64,000 nt of DNA from Pithys albifrons albifrons (taxonomy: Eukaryota > Chordata > Aves > Passeriformes > Thamnophilidae): the NCBI RefSeq assembly GCF_047495875.1, contig NC_092461.1, positions 69,304,299 through 69,368,298 of the forward strand. Direction: 5' to 3'. Made by a program: the position numbers and the translations under genes. Below, in pieces: positions 38,601 to 53,333 of the stretch (position 1 is the first letter of the stretch; every line of letters begins with the position of its first letter). Under the pieces are notes generated by a model, which worked only from the letters and a program-made list of their open reading frames with translations, was not told where the DNA came from and did no database searches.

Positions 38601-40861
38601 GATGTTTTTGCTAAAGCTTGGTACTATTGGCTACAACCTTCCCTGTCTATTCCTTTTTCATATCTTGTTTCATCCATCTGCACCATCAGTGTCCTTGGGA
38701 TGCTGGTCTGATGGACACAAAAGGGAAAGGAATGTTTCTCTTCACCTTTTCATGCTTCTTAGTTATAAATTTCCTATTCTTCACAAGGACAAATGTAAAA
38801 CTTCACCAAAGCCAACATGATGCCTCCAAATAGGCAAAGGGAGTGGAATATGGGAGAGCAATATGATTAACATAAATTTATTTCCAAGTCCTGAGCTGAA
38901 AAAAGCAACCAACAGACTTGTGAGAACATTGCAAATGTAATTCAGGCACCAAACTTTTTGTCCAGGTTTTGAGAACTTTGCTGGGTTTTTTTCTCAATAA
39001 AATATGGAATCTAGTTGAATTTATGTTCTCTCAAGGTTAATTGAATTTTAATCTCTGTTCTACAGGGTAGTTCATCTTGGATCACTGTAATTCAGTACTG
39101 TAACTTGCTTATTCTGATTTATGTAGGATTTGCCTGTGGGTAATCAATGCTAATGTGAAAATGCAAACATAACCACTTATAGCTGGAGTTTATTTTAGAG
39201 AGTAGACTATAACCACGGTATATATTTGGGTATTGCTTGTCTACTTGCTGTGATTTATATGTGTATTGCTTGCTTTTGTTACTATAACTCTGAAAGTAAA
39301 TTACATGGCAGCTACTTTTCCTTCTGGAAAAGATTCTAAATACATAATTGTGCTACCTTCCTACTGAAAATGGTTATAACTGTGTAATCAAAAAGGTAAG
39401 AGACTTTGTAGGTCAATGCCACACTGAAGACCAAGACATTTCATGGTTAAAATTTGTACCAGTGTGCAGTAAATTATCCACTGCTCAAATTTGCCCCCAC
39501 CTGTCCCCATAGTTGTGAACTTTAACTCAAACTTGACTGAGCTGGCTTGGGTGGCTTTTTGCTACTGTCACCCTTGTGATTATTGGGTGGATATGCTTTT
39601 AATGTAGAATTGAAACTTTTATTAAAGATGAGATGGAAAGAAATTGAGTTGACATTGTTGGCTACATGTAAGGCTAAAAATCAGAACATTACTTACCAAC
39701 TAAGCTCATCAATATGAAAAATGTTGCATCACAGCACTATCAGTTGTCAGAAAGAAACCTTTAATTTAAGGTTAAACAGATACATTTACCAGCTGGTTTT
39801 CTTTTCAATAGTTGTCTGAGAGTGGACTAAATCTGACAAGGGAATCTTTAAAATAATTCTCCTATGTTCAACAAGGCACTGAAGTAACAGACAACTATGG
39901 TGGGTTCATCATAATTTGAGTGAGACCAGGACATACTCACAAAGGCGAACTTCAGTCTGTTTAGGCTCTCTGGCTCAGGTTTCCTCATGAGCAACAGAGG
40001 CAGAACCACTCACCCATCTGTGAGAGTGACATATCTCCCTTCTTTGCCTGCATGAGTGATATAAAGAGACACAGCTTGTAAGGCTAGGATTAGCCTTGGC
40101 TGGCTTGTGTACACAGGCTTTCTGCTGCTCATGCCTAAAGAAGAAAGTGATTATGTGCAAGGTGTCAGAACCAGAATCACTGGAGGACTTCTCATATCTT
40201 TAGTTATGCAGGTTGCCTAGGCAATTTTCAGTCATTATATATGTAAGAACAGCTGGCTCTTTTATAAAAGAAAATGTTTCATTTTGAATTATGTGGTTCC
40301 TTTTATTAATACCAAGAAATCGTGGTGAGAAAACATTTTTACCAAGGTCTAAGTAAAAATATGTTCTTAAGGAAAAAATGAGAAGGGAAAAATCTGAACA
40401 TACCTTTCCCAGTCATGTGGCTTAGTAGTATGTTTTTCTGGGTTTTATAATGAATGCCTCTCAAGAGGAGGTCAGGACAAGGGAAGAAATCTTTCCTCTC
40501 TCAAGGATTAGGTAGATCCGAGTACCAGATAATTCTGAAAACTCCCATCTGCCAGGTAGCTAAAATACTATGGCTTAACTTCTAGGGCTAACACATGCTC
40601 CTGCATGTATGTTAAGAGGTGGACATGATTAAAAGAGGTTCAAGAGAAGTGCTAATAATTTATTGATCCCTCTCATGCTAGCAATCATGATACCACTGTT
40701 ACTGTGACTGGATTGCTGGAATACTTCTTCACTCTTCAGGATAGGGTACAATACACCCTGAGAAATTTGGCTTTCATATTAGAAATTTGTTTATCAAAAT
40801 CAAATATACAGGAATGCTCCGAATTTTGCTGGAAGGAAATATTAGATTTTTCAATTTAACA
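35673..40861. other. Intergenic; possible repeat-derived GC-richer block at about 36650-37660
   Basis: Mostly AT-rich and unassigned. About 36650-37660 is denser in GC and has, on the - strand, an AATAAA in CAATAAAG (plus near 36688), a TATA-like TTTATAGCCC (plus near 36955) and a CACCAATCAG CCAAT box (plus near 37083), so an old LTR is possible but not demonstrated. A TATATC microsatellite lies at 37781-37797 and an 18-20 bp duplication of GAATACTGAGACT near 36520-36555. Confidence 0.4.
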
Positions 40862-41129
40862 ATTGTCTCCTATGAAGACAGGCTGAGAGAATTAAGGTTG
40901 TTCAGCTTGGAGAAGAGAAGGCTTAGGAGATACCTTAGAAGGGGGCTTACAGGAGAGCTGGAGAGGGATTTTTGACAAGGTGGAAGTGGCTTTAAAAATT
41001 AAAGTGTGCAGGTTTAGATTAGATATTAGGAAGAAATTCTTCACTGTGGAACTAAATGGTTCTTGACTTGATGGGACTTGAAGGTCCCTTCCAACCCAAA
41101 TCATTCTACAATTCTATGATTCTATGATA
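40862..41129 (+). mobile_element. CR1 LINE 3' fragment, internally deleted
   Basis: Shows GAAGACAGGCTGAGAGA, GTTGTTCAGCTTGGAGAAG, GGAAGAAATTCTTCACTGTG, GGTCCCTTCCAACCCAAATC and the clear octamer tail ATTCTATGATTCTATGAT. The tail is better kept than in the copy at 32.1 kb, but the middle between the GGAGAGCTGGAGAGG and the CTTGATGGGACTTG segments is shortened. Confidence 0.9.
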
Positions 41130-44100
41130 GAACTTTTTTTCATGTGACAGTGTGGTTAGAAATAAGCTCATACTTTACCTCCAGGAAAAAAAACCAGTTA
41201 ATTTTTCAGATCCATTTTAATTTTATTCATACAGTAGTCAAATATGAAGAGAATTTCCATAGGAAAAAAATTACATTCTTTAAACAGAATTTTTCCAAGC
41301 TTGTGTATCAAAATGAAATACATATACATAAGCATTTCCTACATTTAAGTACACATCATTAATGAAAACCACTGGAAAACAGCTGCCTGAACACCTACTC
41401 TGGAGAGAGTTCTGGGGTTATAATGAATCACTGTATTTCACTGAGTGGTGTGAGAAAGTCCAGGGAACTTTTCTAGGCAGAAGTTCTACAAAATAAAATT
41501 ATTGAATGAATTTCATTTCTCCACATTAGAGAAGAAACACTGAGAAATGTAGAGGTGTAAGTACACTTGAAGAAGAAAACAAAAAAATTGTATGTGAGTT
41601 TTGTAACTGTATGGGGAGTTTACAACCTGCCATGGGTTGTCTGGGGAGGACATGGTACAGTTTTTAGACTAGCTATCTTCATACCGTATTCACTGAAAGT
41701 CTGGAAGTATCCTCAGCTTTTTAAAATTGATGCACACTAGGGTTTTATAGAATCCCATGTGGAAATTGCCTAAAGAATTTTGCTTTAAAATATGAATCCA
41801 TATTTAATGCAATTATTTTTCATAGGAAATTGATTAAGCAGTGTGAGACTTGAACAAATAGGGAATTTGCAATGCTTGGCAGTGATACTCTCTGCTCTGT
41901 TCACTATCTGTTCTTGACACGCAAAGGAAATTTCATTGATGTTAAATTTATTTACAAGCTTACTGAAAATTTTTGCTCAAATGCCATTTGAGGGACTCAT
42001 TTGCAAATATGTTTGTTGTTCATTCAAACATTTTGACTTACAACAGCAGTGCTTGTTACTTTACTTAAAAGTCAGTCTGATTCTGATCTCACATAAAGAG
42101 CTGTAAAAACATATTTTAGTTGTATACTAATGTAAGAGAAATAAAAATCAATCTCCCTTAAAGAGGTCAATTGGATTGTTTTGTGTATTAGATGAGCCTA
42201 TTAAAGTACTCCTATCAAAAGAAAGAAGTAAATAAAAGGAAGGTACAGCTCTCCTGGGAAATAAGTAAATTTGGTTTTCCCAAAGAATTGCAATGGAAAA
42301 ATTGCATAGCTGATACTGAAATAAAAGATTCAGTGTTCTCCAAACTCAATTTCATGGGCCAAATTCTGATGAAGGACTAGGGTAGAACATCTCATAATAG
42401 TGGGCATCCCACCTAATTTTAACCTATTATATACCCACTTAATTTTAATCCATAATATAGAAACAAATATTTGGCAGAACTGTTGCCTTCATAAACCTGA
42501 AAGTTCCTTTTCTCAGTCAGCTGATTTCTTAGTTAATAATCTTTCTTTTATTTGTTAACTTGAGAAATAGTTTTTGCTAATTTTGTTATTCCATGGAAAA
42601 GGAATGTCATAAGTCCAATATCCCTTATTATTTTTGTTGTGCTTTATTAAGTTTATGGGAGTTTGCCTTGCAGAAAAAATACTGGACATGACTTGAGATT
42701 TGAACATCCATAGGGATTTGTTTTTCTTCTTACAGCCTTGATATAGCTTTGCTTAATTCGCTTTGAAAATTAATTATGTTATACCATATTGACGTTACTT
42801 TAATTTTGAACAAAACTGACTATTTGGAAATTTAATTCAGTTTAATTAATGTATTTAAATTTGTAGCTGATTTATCTGATTAAAATTAAATTTCATGAGT
42901 AATAATGTGTTGTCCAGTTCTCTTTGAAAGGTCACTGTGGAAAGTCAGCAATAGATTCTGCAGAAATTACTATGTATAATGCATATACATATAAGCTCCT
43001 AGATGACTTTGTAAATGCTATGTTATCTCAGTCACATACTGTGTATTTGAAAACTGTAGTTTGCCAGCTTTTATCCTTTTCCCTACTATGAATAAAATTA
43101 GCCCTGACAGAAATGTGAATTATAAACTTTATTGTCAATATGCAATGTGTTATTATGAAGTGTACAAATGTGTCTCCCATAGTCCTTGACCTCCTGTGTG
43201 GATGCAATGACTTATAGGAAAATGAACACACATCTCTTTCTAGAGTCTGTTGGCCTTCTATGAATTTCTTTTTTTCAAAGTTTACCTTCATTGTTAGTTC
43301 CTGTAGACACATTTTTTTCATGCTGTTTATCACTTTCTGTTGAACTTAGGAGAACAACATCCACTCAGAATTCCATCTTTATTTTGTCCCCTTTACTGTG
43401 ACAACTCCAGATCCTTACATAGGCCCCATAACTCCAAAATGCCATCTGCATAAACTAAGTTCAGTGTGGTGCCCTTTACTTCCAGCCTGAGTTATTTATA
43501 TTTACATTGGTATTGATGTAAAGAGAACAGGTTCCCACTGGAACAACTCAGCTAGAATTATCATTCATGAGTTCATCTTTGTTTATATTTTCAAATTACT
43601 TGTAAACTTCAATGCTTGCACATGAATTTTCTTAAATATTATCAGTGTTGTTTTCTCCATGATCCCCAGAAGTGTTACTTTAGTCCCTAGAAGTGTCATT
43701 ATTTTCAGATCATTTTGGCATCTCTCTACAACTTGGCACTCAGGTCTCCCTGCTGCCTTGTGCAGAGTCCCTGTGGGGGTGACAGTGGGTCTGCCCTGGG
43801 CAGCTGCTACAAACGATCCATTATTAACAGTCCATCAGAAATGACTAGAGTGTGGAGAATTGTTGTGGTTATACCCACAGAGTGATAAACTGGTCCTGGC
43901 TGCTGTAACTAGGACACATAAATATCTGAAATCACACAAAATAAAGCTCAATTCATTAGCCCTCCTTTTTCAATTATTTGGTCCATCTCACATTTCTATG
44001 GTAAAGGTAAGTCAGAAAATTGTTAATTTGAAGAAAGATTGACATGTGCTCTTCTCATGCAACAATTAGCAGAGAACGGGTTCTGAAAAGCTATCAGAAT

Positions 44101-46748
44101 CTTATTTTGAGAAAAGAGATTTGTTTTGACCTAGAGTTTGAAGCACGAGTTTACTGTTGGATCCAGTAATTAACTGTAGTAGTGAGCTCTACTGTGCAAT
44201 CTTGTGCTTATCAAATCTATGTTCACCACTAACTGATTTCAAGGGGAGTTTCTCAGTGCACAAGAAACCCTCTCAATTCATCTGTTCCTCAGTTTCCCCA
44301 TCTGCAGAGCTGGAATGAAAACTCTGAGATTTTGGCTCTTATTTTAAAATATCCGAATGCTCTGAAATTGGCAAGCTTTTCTTCCTTCTTTGCTATGAAC
44401 TTTCCAAATGTAGGAGGTAAACTAATTCAGCAAATTAAACAACTACACTTTGGGAAAATTTTGAAAAACTTTGCTTCACAAAAGAACCAGGGTGTCTGCA
44501 TGTTTGCTGTTCAGCCATCTGCCATGTCTCTTGGCTGTCAAATTCTCAAATATCTGGATGATGTTCAGTTCATTTGTTGATTTTTTATGCCTCTCCATAT
44601 TGTGTTATGACTATGGTAGGTTTTGGGGGTGTGGGCTTCTTGTAAAATTTGACTTTTGGTGGGATTTAGCAGCATTGTTGCATTAATTCAATTTAATTAA
44701 AATTAATTCAATTTCTACCTTACTTTGCCATAACTTATATGCTTTGATTTAATTTTTATCATCAGCCTTCTGAGAAGGATGAATTTGCAAGCACATATTT
44801 GTGCTTTTCTTTTTCATTTTTCCCAGCCTTTCTCCTGCTGAGTAAAGTTTCTGAAGTTTTTAAAATGATTTATGCATTGTAGCTTACTTTCTATGCTGAA
44901 ATTTTAAGTATCTGTAATAGTAAACTGTCAATTTCCTCAGAATATGCTTTAGAACCTGACTGAATGTTATATGAAAGAGTATCTCTCAAAACTCTTAAAA
45001 ATCAATGGGAGTCTTCCCATAGGTTTAGATTCCTTGTTGATCACCTTTTCCAAGTACATATTGATTTCCCAAGTGCATCTCCAGTATAAAATTGTAAGTA
45101 TAGCAGCTGTTTGGTCAGTCCTGACTATCTGCATTTACAGACATTTATGCACTTTTTTCATCTCTGTCATCAAATACAAAAGTAGGCTTGATCATTCCCC
45201 ATAGGTGAAAATAACTGTAAAACAGAAATACAATGGTGAGGTGGAAGAACAAGATGGTGAAAGAATAAATATTCTAATGACTCTTGTATATCAAGTTCAC
45301 CAGTGGAGAGAATGCAGGGCTTTTGGATGAGTGCAGACAACCTGTGCTTGCAAAACAGGGCAGGGGCATAATAGAGCAATGTAGGAAAATTAAAAGTAGT
45401 CTTGCCAAAGTCAGGAGCAAGGTAAATATACAGTAACATGTCAAAAATTGATATAGGTAATTGGACACTATTGTGACAGATTTATGTCCTTTTCATCCCT
45501 CTGACTTTTTTTAGTATTGTTAAGACAAACATTTCATTAGAGACCTGCAGCTACCATGTGTAGGCATTGATGTGGTTTGCAGTACAGTGAGATTTCTTTT
45601 TACTCAGTTGTTAAAGCTGTCAGAAGATTGTCGATTATATAGGATTTGTTGAACACTGTGGATATGTGATAAGAATATCACTTCACTGTTTTCTTTTCAA
45701 GGGAAACATATCTTGAAAGTCCAAGTGCAAAAACATTTGCATTCCTCTCCTGGAAGGCCTTTTGGAAAAGTAAAGTGCATTTCTGCTTAAAGCTCTGTGA
45801 GCATCATGCTTTGAACCAGGCAACTCAGGGACTTTCGGGAGTTCCATTTGATTGTGGAAACCGAGCATTTGCTCTGCAGCACTGGTTCCAGGGCAGACCA
45901 GATGCTGTGCTGGACAGGCTGCTACTGAATGTCACCTGGGGTTGGGGACATCCAAGTTTCACTCACTTTGCCTGAAAATGTGTCAGTGGATTAATGTATT
46001 GTCAGTGTTATACAAGTCCATTAAGAACAATTTAGAGGAAAAAGATAGAAAAACAAGTCCTCTGCTCTATATGAAGTGTTTCGTACACCACCTTCTCAAC
46101 AGTGTTAAAAGCTTGCTGTCATTCTCAAATGCTGTTCTTCAATGCTGGAACAGAAGCTGAGGGTCTTAAACAATTGACCATGATGTTTTTTTCTCAGATG
46201 ATACATGGCCAGGCTGAATTGGGAGCTGTTGAAAATGTTCTGTTAAAAAGCTAAAACATGAGGTCAGCTGTTGACATATTTAAGATGTTGGTCCTAAAGC
46301 AGTATATATTTCTACTTCTGTATGCATTTACATCCATCCTCAGCTCTCCGTGAGATCTAAAGTTAAAGTGGTTTGCTATACTAAGTTAAAACACCATCTG
46401 GCCAATGCTCATTAGGACTTCTTCATTAGGCTGCATTCTGGATTAAACCTTTGCAATTGCATGACAGTTCACCTCACAAACCTAAATTGTGGTCTCACAG
46501 GTAAAACTAACATTGGAAAGGGTTTACAACATACTTACCAACTCTTTTTAGGAGAAGATGCTTTAAATGGAGTTACTGTGTACCTTTTTTCATTCTCAGG
46601 AAAAGGCAGCACAGACTCCTGCACTACCGCATCAGATTTATAACCTCATTGATGTAGTGGGTTTTTTTGTGTCATGAACATACTAAAAAAAGACTTGGGC
46701 ATTGCAAGGCTAATTCTTCCACCCATTATTCTTAGGTACTTACCTTGC
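41130..46748. other. Intergenic, nothing recognised
   Basis: AT-rich; no gene, RNA or repeat that I can name. Reading frames of up to about 100 codons here lack recognisable features. Confidence 0.6.
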
Positions 46749-46816
46749 ATGGTGAAATCTAAGTCCTATGGTGATACACATTATGGTGAAATCTAAGTCC
46801 TATGGTGATACACATT
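46749..46816. repeat. Perfect 34-bp tandem duplication
   Basis: The unit starting ATGGTGAAATCTAAGTCC and ending GATACACATT occurs twice without mismatch, 46749-46782 and 46783-46816. Each unit also contains the shorter repeat ATGGTGA twice. Perfect identity suggests a recent event or an assembly artefact. Confidence 0.95.
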
Positions 46817-48741
46817 ATATCATGTATGGGACGTTGAGTGGGGAAAACCATCCATGAGAAAACCCTATGATGTTGGGAAAAAGTATCTAAACTTTGACTC
46901 CATGGAATTGTCTCTTCCTTCAGTAAACCTCAGGTAAAAGTCCACATCCTTTAATTTTAAGGAAAGACTTGAAATGTTTCACCTCTCTTCTAAACAGAAT
47001 GCTTTTCTTTCATTCTTCCTGGCTCTTCCTGACTGAACCTTTAAAAGTTTCAGTTTTCTAAAGGTGGAAAGAAGTCAAAGTGCACCTTGAGGTCTCTGAT
47101 CAGAAGGTATTGAAGAAAAATTGTGGGGAGAGTGCCATTCTGTAGATATTTCTGCTCTATTTGAAGAAAATGGTCACGATCTGATTTTTGGAAGAACTTC
47201 TGATTTTGTCTATAAATTGGACACTTTACAGTAGAAGGCTCAATTGAAGGCATGAAGTAACTGCTGGACGTCAGAAAACTGGACATCTTCCATGTATGTG
47301 CAAAATAGAGCTTACATGCTTAAGTGATTTAGTTGGAACTAATACAGGTGTTACGAATCAAGGTGGAAGCTCTCAGGATCATGGTGGTTCATATTTTAGT
47401 GTCTAAATTATACCTACATTGATTGTATTCTACTGTGGATCTTAGAGCTCATCTAGTATGCAAAGCTTGGTGAAGTGACAATAGTAAATTGAAGATATAG
47501 GTGTTCTCTTCTTGTTTTATCTCTCTTCTAACAAGTTGCTTCATAAAATTGGAGGGAAATTCTTAGTTTTGAGAAGCCAACCCTTCTGTCATATTTGATC
47601 CTTATTTGATCACCAGGTTTAAGAACCATTGGGAAGAAGAGACATTCAGAGGTACATGTACATACAAAATAATTCCATCCCTTTCCCAGAGTCACACTGG
47701 CCTCTCTTGTAACATAACAAACTCATCATGGCACACCATTGCAAAGTTACCAAAAGTCTTTCAACAGCAGTTGTAAAGCTTAGCATAAGAAGTCTTCATA
47801 AATATGGAAGGTGCTTTGTAAAGAAATTCCTGACCATTAAATACAGCTATCTTCAGATCTGGTGCTTTCGTTGCAAAATACCCCCTGCCCCAAACCAAAT
47901 TAAGATATTTCAGCTAAATGCAATTGAATCTTCCAGTTAAGGTAATCAGTGACTAATTGTGCTAATTATGGCATTTAAGACTGTCTAAGCTCAATATACA
48001 ATGGGATAATTGGCAGCTAATGAAGGGGAGAAGACAGTAAGAGTCCACAGCCTAAGAATAATGGAGGACTGAAATGGGAAATGCATGACAGTAATGAAAA
48101 AAAAGTGATGTTACTCTCCTAATGCAGACACAAAAGACTGACTTCAGATCTGAAAGAAATTATTTCAGCTGCATTCTGAACTTGGTTTCATATCTTTTGT
48201 TGGAAAATATCTTCATGTAATAATAGATGTGATAGTAATGAGAAAGGTTTCAGGCAAGGAGAAAACAGTTGCTTGTACATTAATGAATAGACAAAATTAC
48301 AGTTAATAACTAAAAACATGTGCCTCTTAAATTTAATAAAAAATCATTATCTTGCAAGTTCCTAAGTTTGGGTCTTACTCAGAAAAACAGTTGCATTTCT
48401 GGTGCGATTATTCTTAGCAATTATAATTTTATATAGATGACTGCTCTTGAAATGGGTTATTTTTCTCTAACTACTTAACGATTTACATACCGCAAAGAGA
48501 GAACTTGATTATCAAGAACTTTTTCAAAGCTGTTAACATATGACATTGTCATTTTTCAACAATTCAGTAGAGAAGTGCATGCAAAAGAGAAATTAAAAAA
48601 AGTATTTTGATAATTGTATGTTGAAAGAGATACTAATCTGTTGCACAAAACTTAATTAAAATAATTGCAATGATTGTTGTAAATGGTTGTTATTTACTAT
48701 TGTGATTGGTACTTAACATCCCCTAAAGATTAAAGTCATCA
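46817..48741. other. Intergenic, nothing recognised
   Basis: AT-rich spacer; nothing recognised. Confidence 0.6.
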
Positions 48742-49005
48742 TCATGGCTGGGCTTCACAAATGAAGATTTGGGAAGGTCTCTCCCCACATGGGTGTGTCC
48801 TTCGAGCCTGTGCAGTGGATTTTTTTAGTGAGGCACAGCTTGTGCAGAACTGGCCCCACCCTTTAGTGCCTAAGGTTCATCTGCCATGGCTGAGAGAGCT
48901 TGGACAGTGACAGTGAAGTCCTCGGGATTAGAACCTACAGCAACCGTACTGCCAGAAGGTCTCCCATCCAAGTACTAACCAGAGCTGACTCTGCTTAGTT
49001 TCCCA
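48742..49005 (-). repeat. 5S rRNA-headed repeat, copy B
   Basis: Homologous over its length to 22369-22630, in the same orientation. The body shares GAAGATTTGGGAAGG, CTCCCCACATGGGTGTGTCC, TGTGCAGAACTGGCCCCACC and GTGACAGTGAAGTCCTC. The 5S part (48934-49005, reverse complement) includes GGTCTCCCATCCAAGTACTA and CTGCTTAGTTTCC, then breaks off before the 5S 5' end. Its 5S part is in places closer to true 5S (AGTACTAACCAG) than copy A, so the two copies decayed independently from a common source. Confidence 0.7.
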
Positions 49006-52000
49006 AACAGAAAGGTAGATGAACTGCCTGAGTGGCCCACTAGAGAACAATACCTATACAAGTTTGTCATAATGCAGTCTGATTGGATTCAAGGTCCTTT
49101 CCCTCCTCAAAATGAGTTGGTGGGAGTGCAGCTGAGGCTGGAACTCATCTAAGAACATGGGGTTTTGTGGGCACCAACAAGAACTTGTTCACATGGTGGC
49201 TGGAATGAACGTGGCAGGTCCCTAGAGGCATGTCCCAGTTGTTTTGGGTTTTAAAGGCATTAATAGGTTTGCTAAAGCTCTGTGTACTAAAGTATGCCTC
49301 TTAAATATTCACAGAGAATCAAAACTTGCTTTATGGCCATATTTTGATTTATATTTTTTTCACTGTTTAATACCATCATGGACAAAACACAGTATTCATG
49401 TTAGGGCATTCTTGATAGGCTGAAAGCAACCACAGCTGGTTCTCTGTCTCTCTTGGGGTAAGAGTGAGGAGTAGATGATCAGGGTCACACCAGTTCCAGG
49501 AGATTGCTGTGAAGAGGAAAAGGGGCTGAGGGGTGGTGGAAGCCCAGAGGTAACTTTGTGGCTCAGTAATCATCCCACAGGTTTTGTCACTGCTGTTTCT
49601 GCCCTCATACTTGCAGACATTCAGGGCTACCCACACACTATTGGCTACAATTAAATATATATACCAGGCATGACAGATAGACAGGATTTGTCACACAATG
49701 TGAGAAACAGGTTTTGTGTACTGCCTTCAAGTGACTGAATTACTCTAGGCACAATAAGCCATGTAATACTGTAATCTGATGCAAATAAATAAATAAAAAT
49801 TCTCTTGCAGAGCAATAAAGATGAAGACAAATTTTTTATCAGTGAATCTCACAACCTCTGATGAATGGAGTCCTGACATGAAGGGTGTCACAAAGAAGGA
49901 AAATAAAACTGAATTTCTGCTTTGTTTCATAAAAATAGTGATTTTCCAAGTTTTCAGTCTTGGGCCTGCCTCCAAATGCAGCTGAGTATCTGCTGAGCAG
50001 CTGAGGAGGTTGGAACTTGCAGGATTTTGTCACTCTGAGAAACCAGGCTGTCAAGAAAAATCAGTGTCATCCTTTTCACTTAATGCCAATGTGGTGAAAT
50101 CATGTTATGAAATCAAATCTAGACTCTACCTCTCATAAGTCTTGCTGAATAAAAAAAACCCCAACAAAACAATAACAAAACAAAACCCAAACTAAACCAA
50201 CCAAACAAAAACCAACCAACAGACCAAAAGAAACAGCAGTCTAGATAGACTTTGTTTCTAAAACTACAGGGAAACCAAACAGTTAACTGCTGTGAGATAA
50301 ATGAATCATTTAGCTGTAAGCCCAAAAGCTGCTGTCTTTTATTGTCTGAAGTGAACCAAAACTGATGCAGAAGCAGAGACAAGTGGTTTTTTTAAACCGA
50401 TTCAAAGGTGTCAAGCTCTGGTTTCTGGAATGAAAGAAGTATTTTGCCATGTAGCAGAAAAATATGGCCAAGAAAAAAAGTTCTGCCTGCTGCAAAATGA
50501 TCTGCAGCAAGAAGACATGAAGGATAAGAAGCTGCTTCCTTTCATTTATAATTTATTAAGTCACAAGAATTAAAAAATAATTGAAAAATTAAGGGAGTGT
50601 ATTTTATACACAACATTTATTGAAAATGGTTGTGTGTCATCATTTTCTGTAAGGAAAAACTATACAGCATTCACTTAGAAGGGCAAACTTTGCACAGCAA
50701 GTTGTCCTGGAAATTTAAAGAGATATACTAGATATAGTATTCTAGTAAGTACTACAAAGGAGGAAAGCAAAAAGTCTTTTCCATGAATGTTCTATTTTTC
50801 TTTTGGCAAATAAATTGTACAATGAGAAATCTTAACGTTGCACACTTTCTGTTTCCAGTGATTTAAATAGGCTCTCTCAGAGGCATATTTTTATGTAAAT
50901 TATAATTACTTTAGGGTTTTTTATTATTTGTATTTTTATACTTTTTTATAATTCTTTAAAAAAATTGTGATCATAAAACATCACAGAATAAGTTGTTTTC
51001 ATTTGATTAAAAGGTGACCAAACTAGAATGGTCACCCTGAGTAATCCTGGAGGAACAAATTGCTTATGTGTAATGCAGAAAATGGTACTTATTGATATAG
51101 CACGTCTTGTAATGTTTCTTGCTCTCCTTTAAGCTGGTGAAGCTAATATATAGTTATTCTCTTCTATAGTGGTAAGATGATTTTATTTTTTCTAATTAGA
51201 TCTCCATTCACAAAGTCATCTCATCCACAAAATAGGAAAAACAGGATGTTTTTAGACTCTGAGTTATCACAAGTTTACTGAAATCAAAACAATAAATGTG
51301 CCTTGGGCTTAGGCAAAGTGACTATTTTATTGTTCCCTTATTATTTATCCACTTTTCAGAAGAGAACAGGCATTTGCATTAGGTTCCTAAAGACACCAGA
51401 AAGAAAAAATAATTGACTGGATTTTAATGCTACTTTTCTAAAATGTAAAGTACTCATAAGATTAAGAGACATGGCAGAGAAAGAAGGAGAAACAAAACAG
51501 AAGCACAAAGAAATGAAATGGTTGCTCTGAAAGCTGCAGGGGGAAAAACCCCCAAACTAAAACAACAACAAACCCAACTAATGTTTTAAAGCAGGAAAAA
51601 AAGATGAGCAGAAGAGGAATGTTTTGGTCTGTTGTCCAAATGTAAAATTAAATATTGCTTAAACGAAAGACAGCCAAACAACTGTGACAACATAACATGA
51701 TGTTGAGATACCTTTTCACTGAAATATGAAAATATATTTCAAAGTGAATCACAGAAGGAAAAGGCTTGGAAGGGAAACCTTAATTCTCTGCTTGGGAAAT
51801 TATTAGAGTAATTTTACTGATAGCGAAGGGGTACCCAATATGCCATAAAATTATTAGTGAAAAATTATTAAAACTTTGAATAGTTTTTGTCTCATGTCAG
51901 TTGAATTCTTTTGGATGTCTTCCTGCTTTACATTCTGTTATTAAGTAGAAATTCTTCATTTTCTTGTTTTTCATTGTGAAGAGTGCTGTATACAGCTAAT

Positions 52001-53328
52001 TAACTTTGAATGAAAAATTATCTTCTGTAGGAATATGCTTAAGATTTAGTTACTTGAGAACAACTGCTCTGTGAATTGAACGTCTTATTTGCTAATACAG
52101 GTTTAACATTAAGTGATATGAAAATGAAATCGTTTTTCATCTCAAAATCTAGTAATTATTTTGTGCCTCAAAGTGTTCAGCAAGTTCTGTCAAAGGTTCA
52201 TCTTTTACAACTGTAGAAAAAAAAATGTTTTTCTGAAGTTCAAGATAGCATGTAAGGATCAAATGATATTACTGCCAGAGACAGAGAAACCATGTGCTTT
52301 CAATCCACTTCCATTAATTCCTACTTTATCTTACTTTTCACATATTTTAGAAAAAAATCAACTCCTACCGTCTTTTAAACCTGGCTAACTTGTTTCCCAT
52401 TCAGAAGTTTGTCTTTTTGCTCTCTTATATTTTTCTCAAGCTCTTTTGACTTCTGCTGGTTTCTCTCTTACCAAGTAGATGGTTCACTTGATATTAATAA
52501 AAATGTTTACTCTCCCAAGAGGTATTCCTCCTTCTGAACACAATTTTTCTCTCTTCCCTTCAGGATCTCCATGTCCTGGGGGTGTTTGAACACTCTTTCT
52601 CTTCTAACCACTGCTCTCCATGTTTCAGGAAAGGAAGAAGTGTTGCTGCTCCTTTGGGTAATTAAAGATTGACATTAACTTACCACTTCCAAAATTGTAA
52701 TTCCAGATCCATGCCCCAGAATGTTATTTGCTGCAATGGAAACTTCCTATGACTGAATAAAAGTTGCTGGAGGAATATAAGCATACTGCGGATCTCTCGA
52801 AGAAGCAAAAAACATTTGCTCAAATGCAGAAAGAATGTCCTTGCCCTTTCATAATGGACAGTCATTTTTAAGACTTGTATTCCTCTGATTTGGAAGAGTA
52901 GTTCCATTTTTCAGAACCTCTGCTACATTTTTATTGAAAGGGCAGCTGAGATAGTCTGAAGCTAATGCAGATGATACAGGTGACATATTTAGCTAATATT
53001 GCTGATATAAAAATCTACTCAGCAAATTCAGGATCACAGTTTATTAGCCTTGCTTTCAGCATGCTGAAAAAGCACACTGCACATTTCAAAAGAAGCAGGG
53101 TGAATCCATAATTGGTTGAAGTCTGGAAAACCAATACTTTTCAGAGAAGATTTTTTTTCCTGATGAATTGTTTATGATTATATCACTTACCAGGAGTTGA
53201 GAAATAATTTCAAATCACATTATTCACATAAAACTTTAGTGTAATTTTGCTATACCAGTAGAAGGATATCTAAACCACATTTAGCTATAATGTTCAATAT
53301 TTCAATATAATTTCATAAATTATTTGCA
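49006..53328. other. Intergenic, nothing recognised
   Basis: AT-rich. Holds an A/C-only tract of about 80 bp (50151-50232) rich in AACC and AAAC. No gene, RNA or named repeat. Confidence 0.6.
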
Positions 53329-53333
53329 CACAG

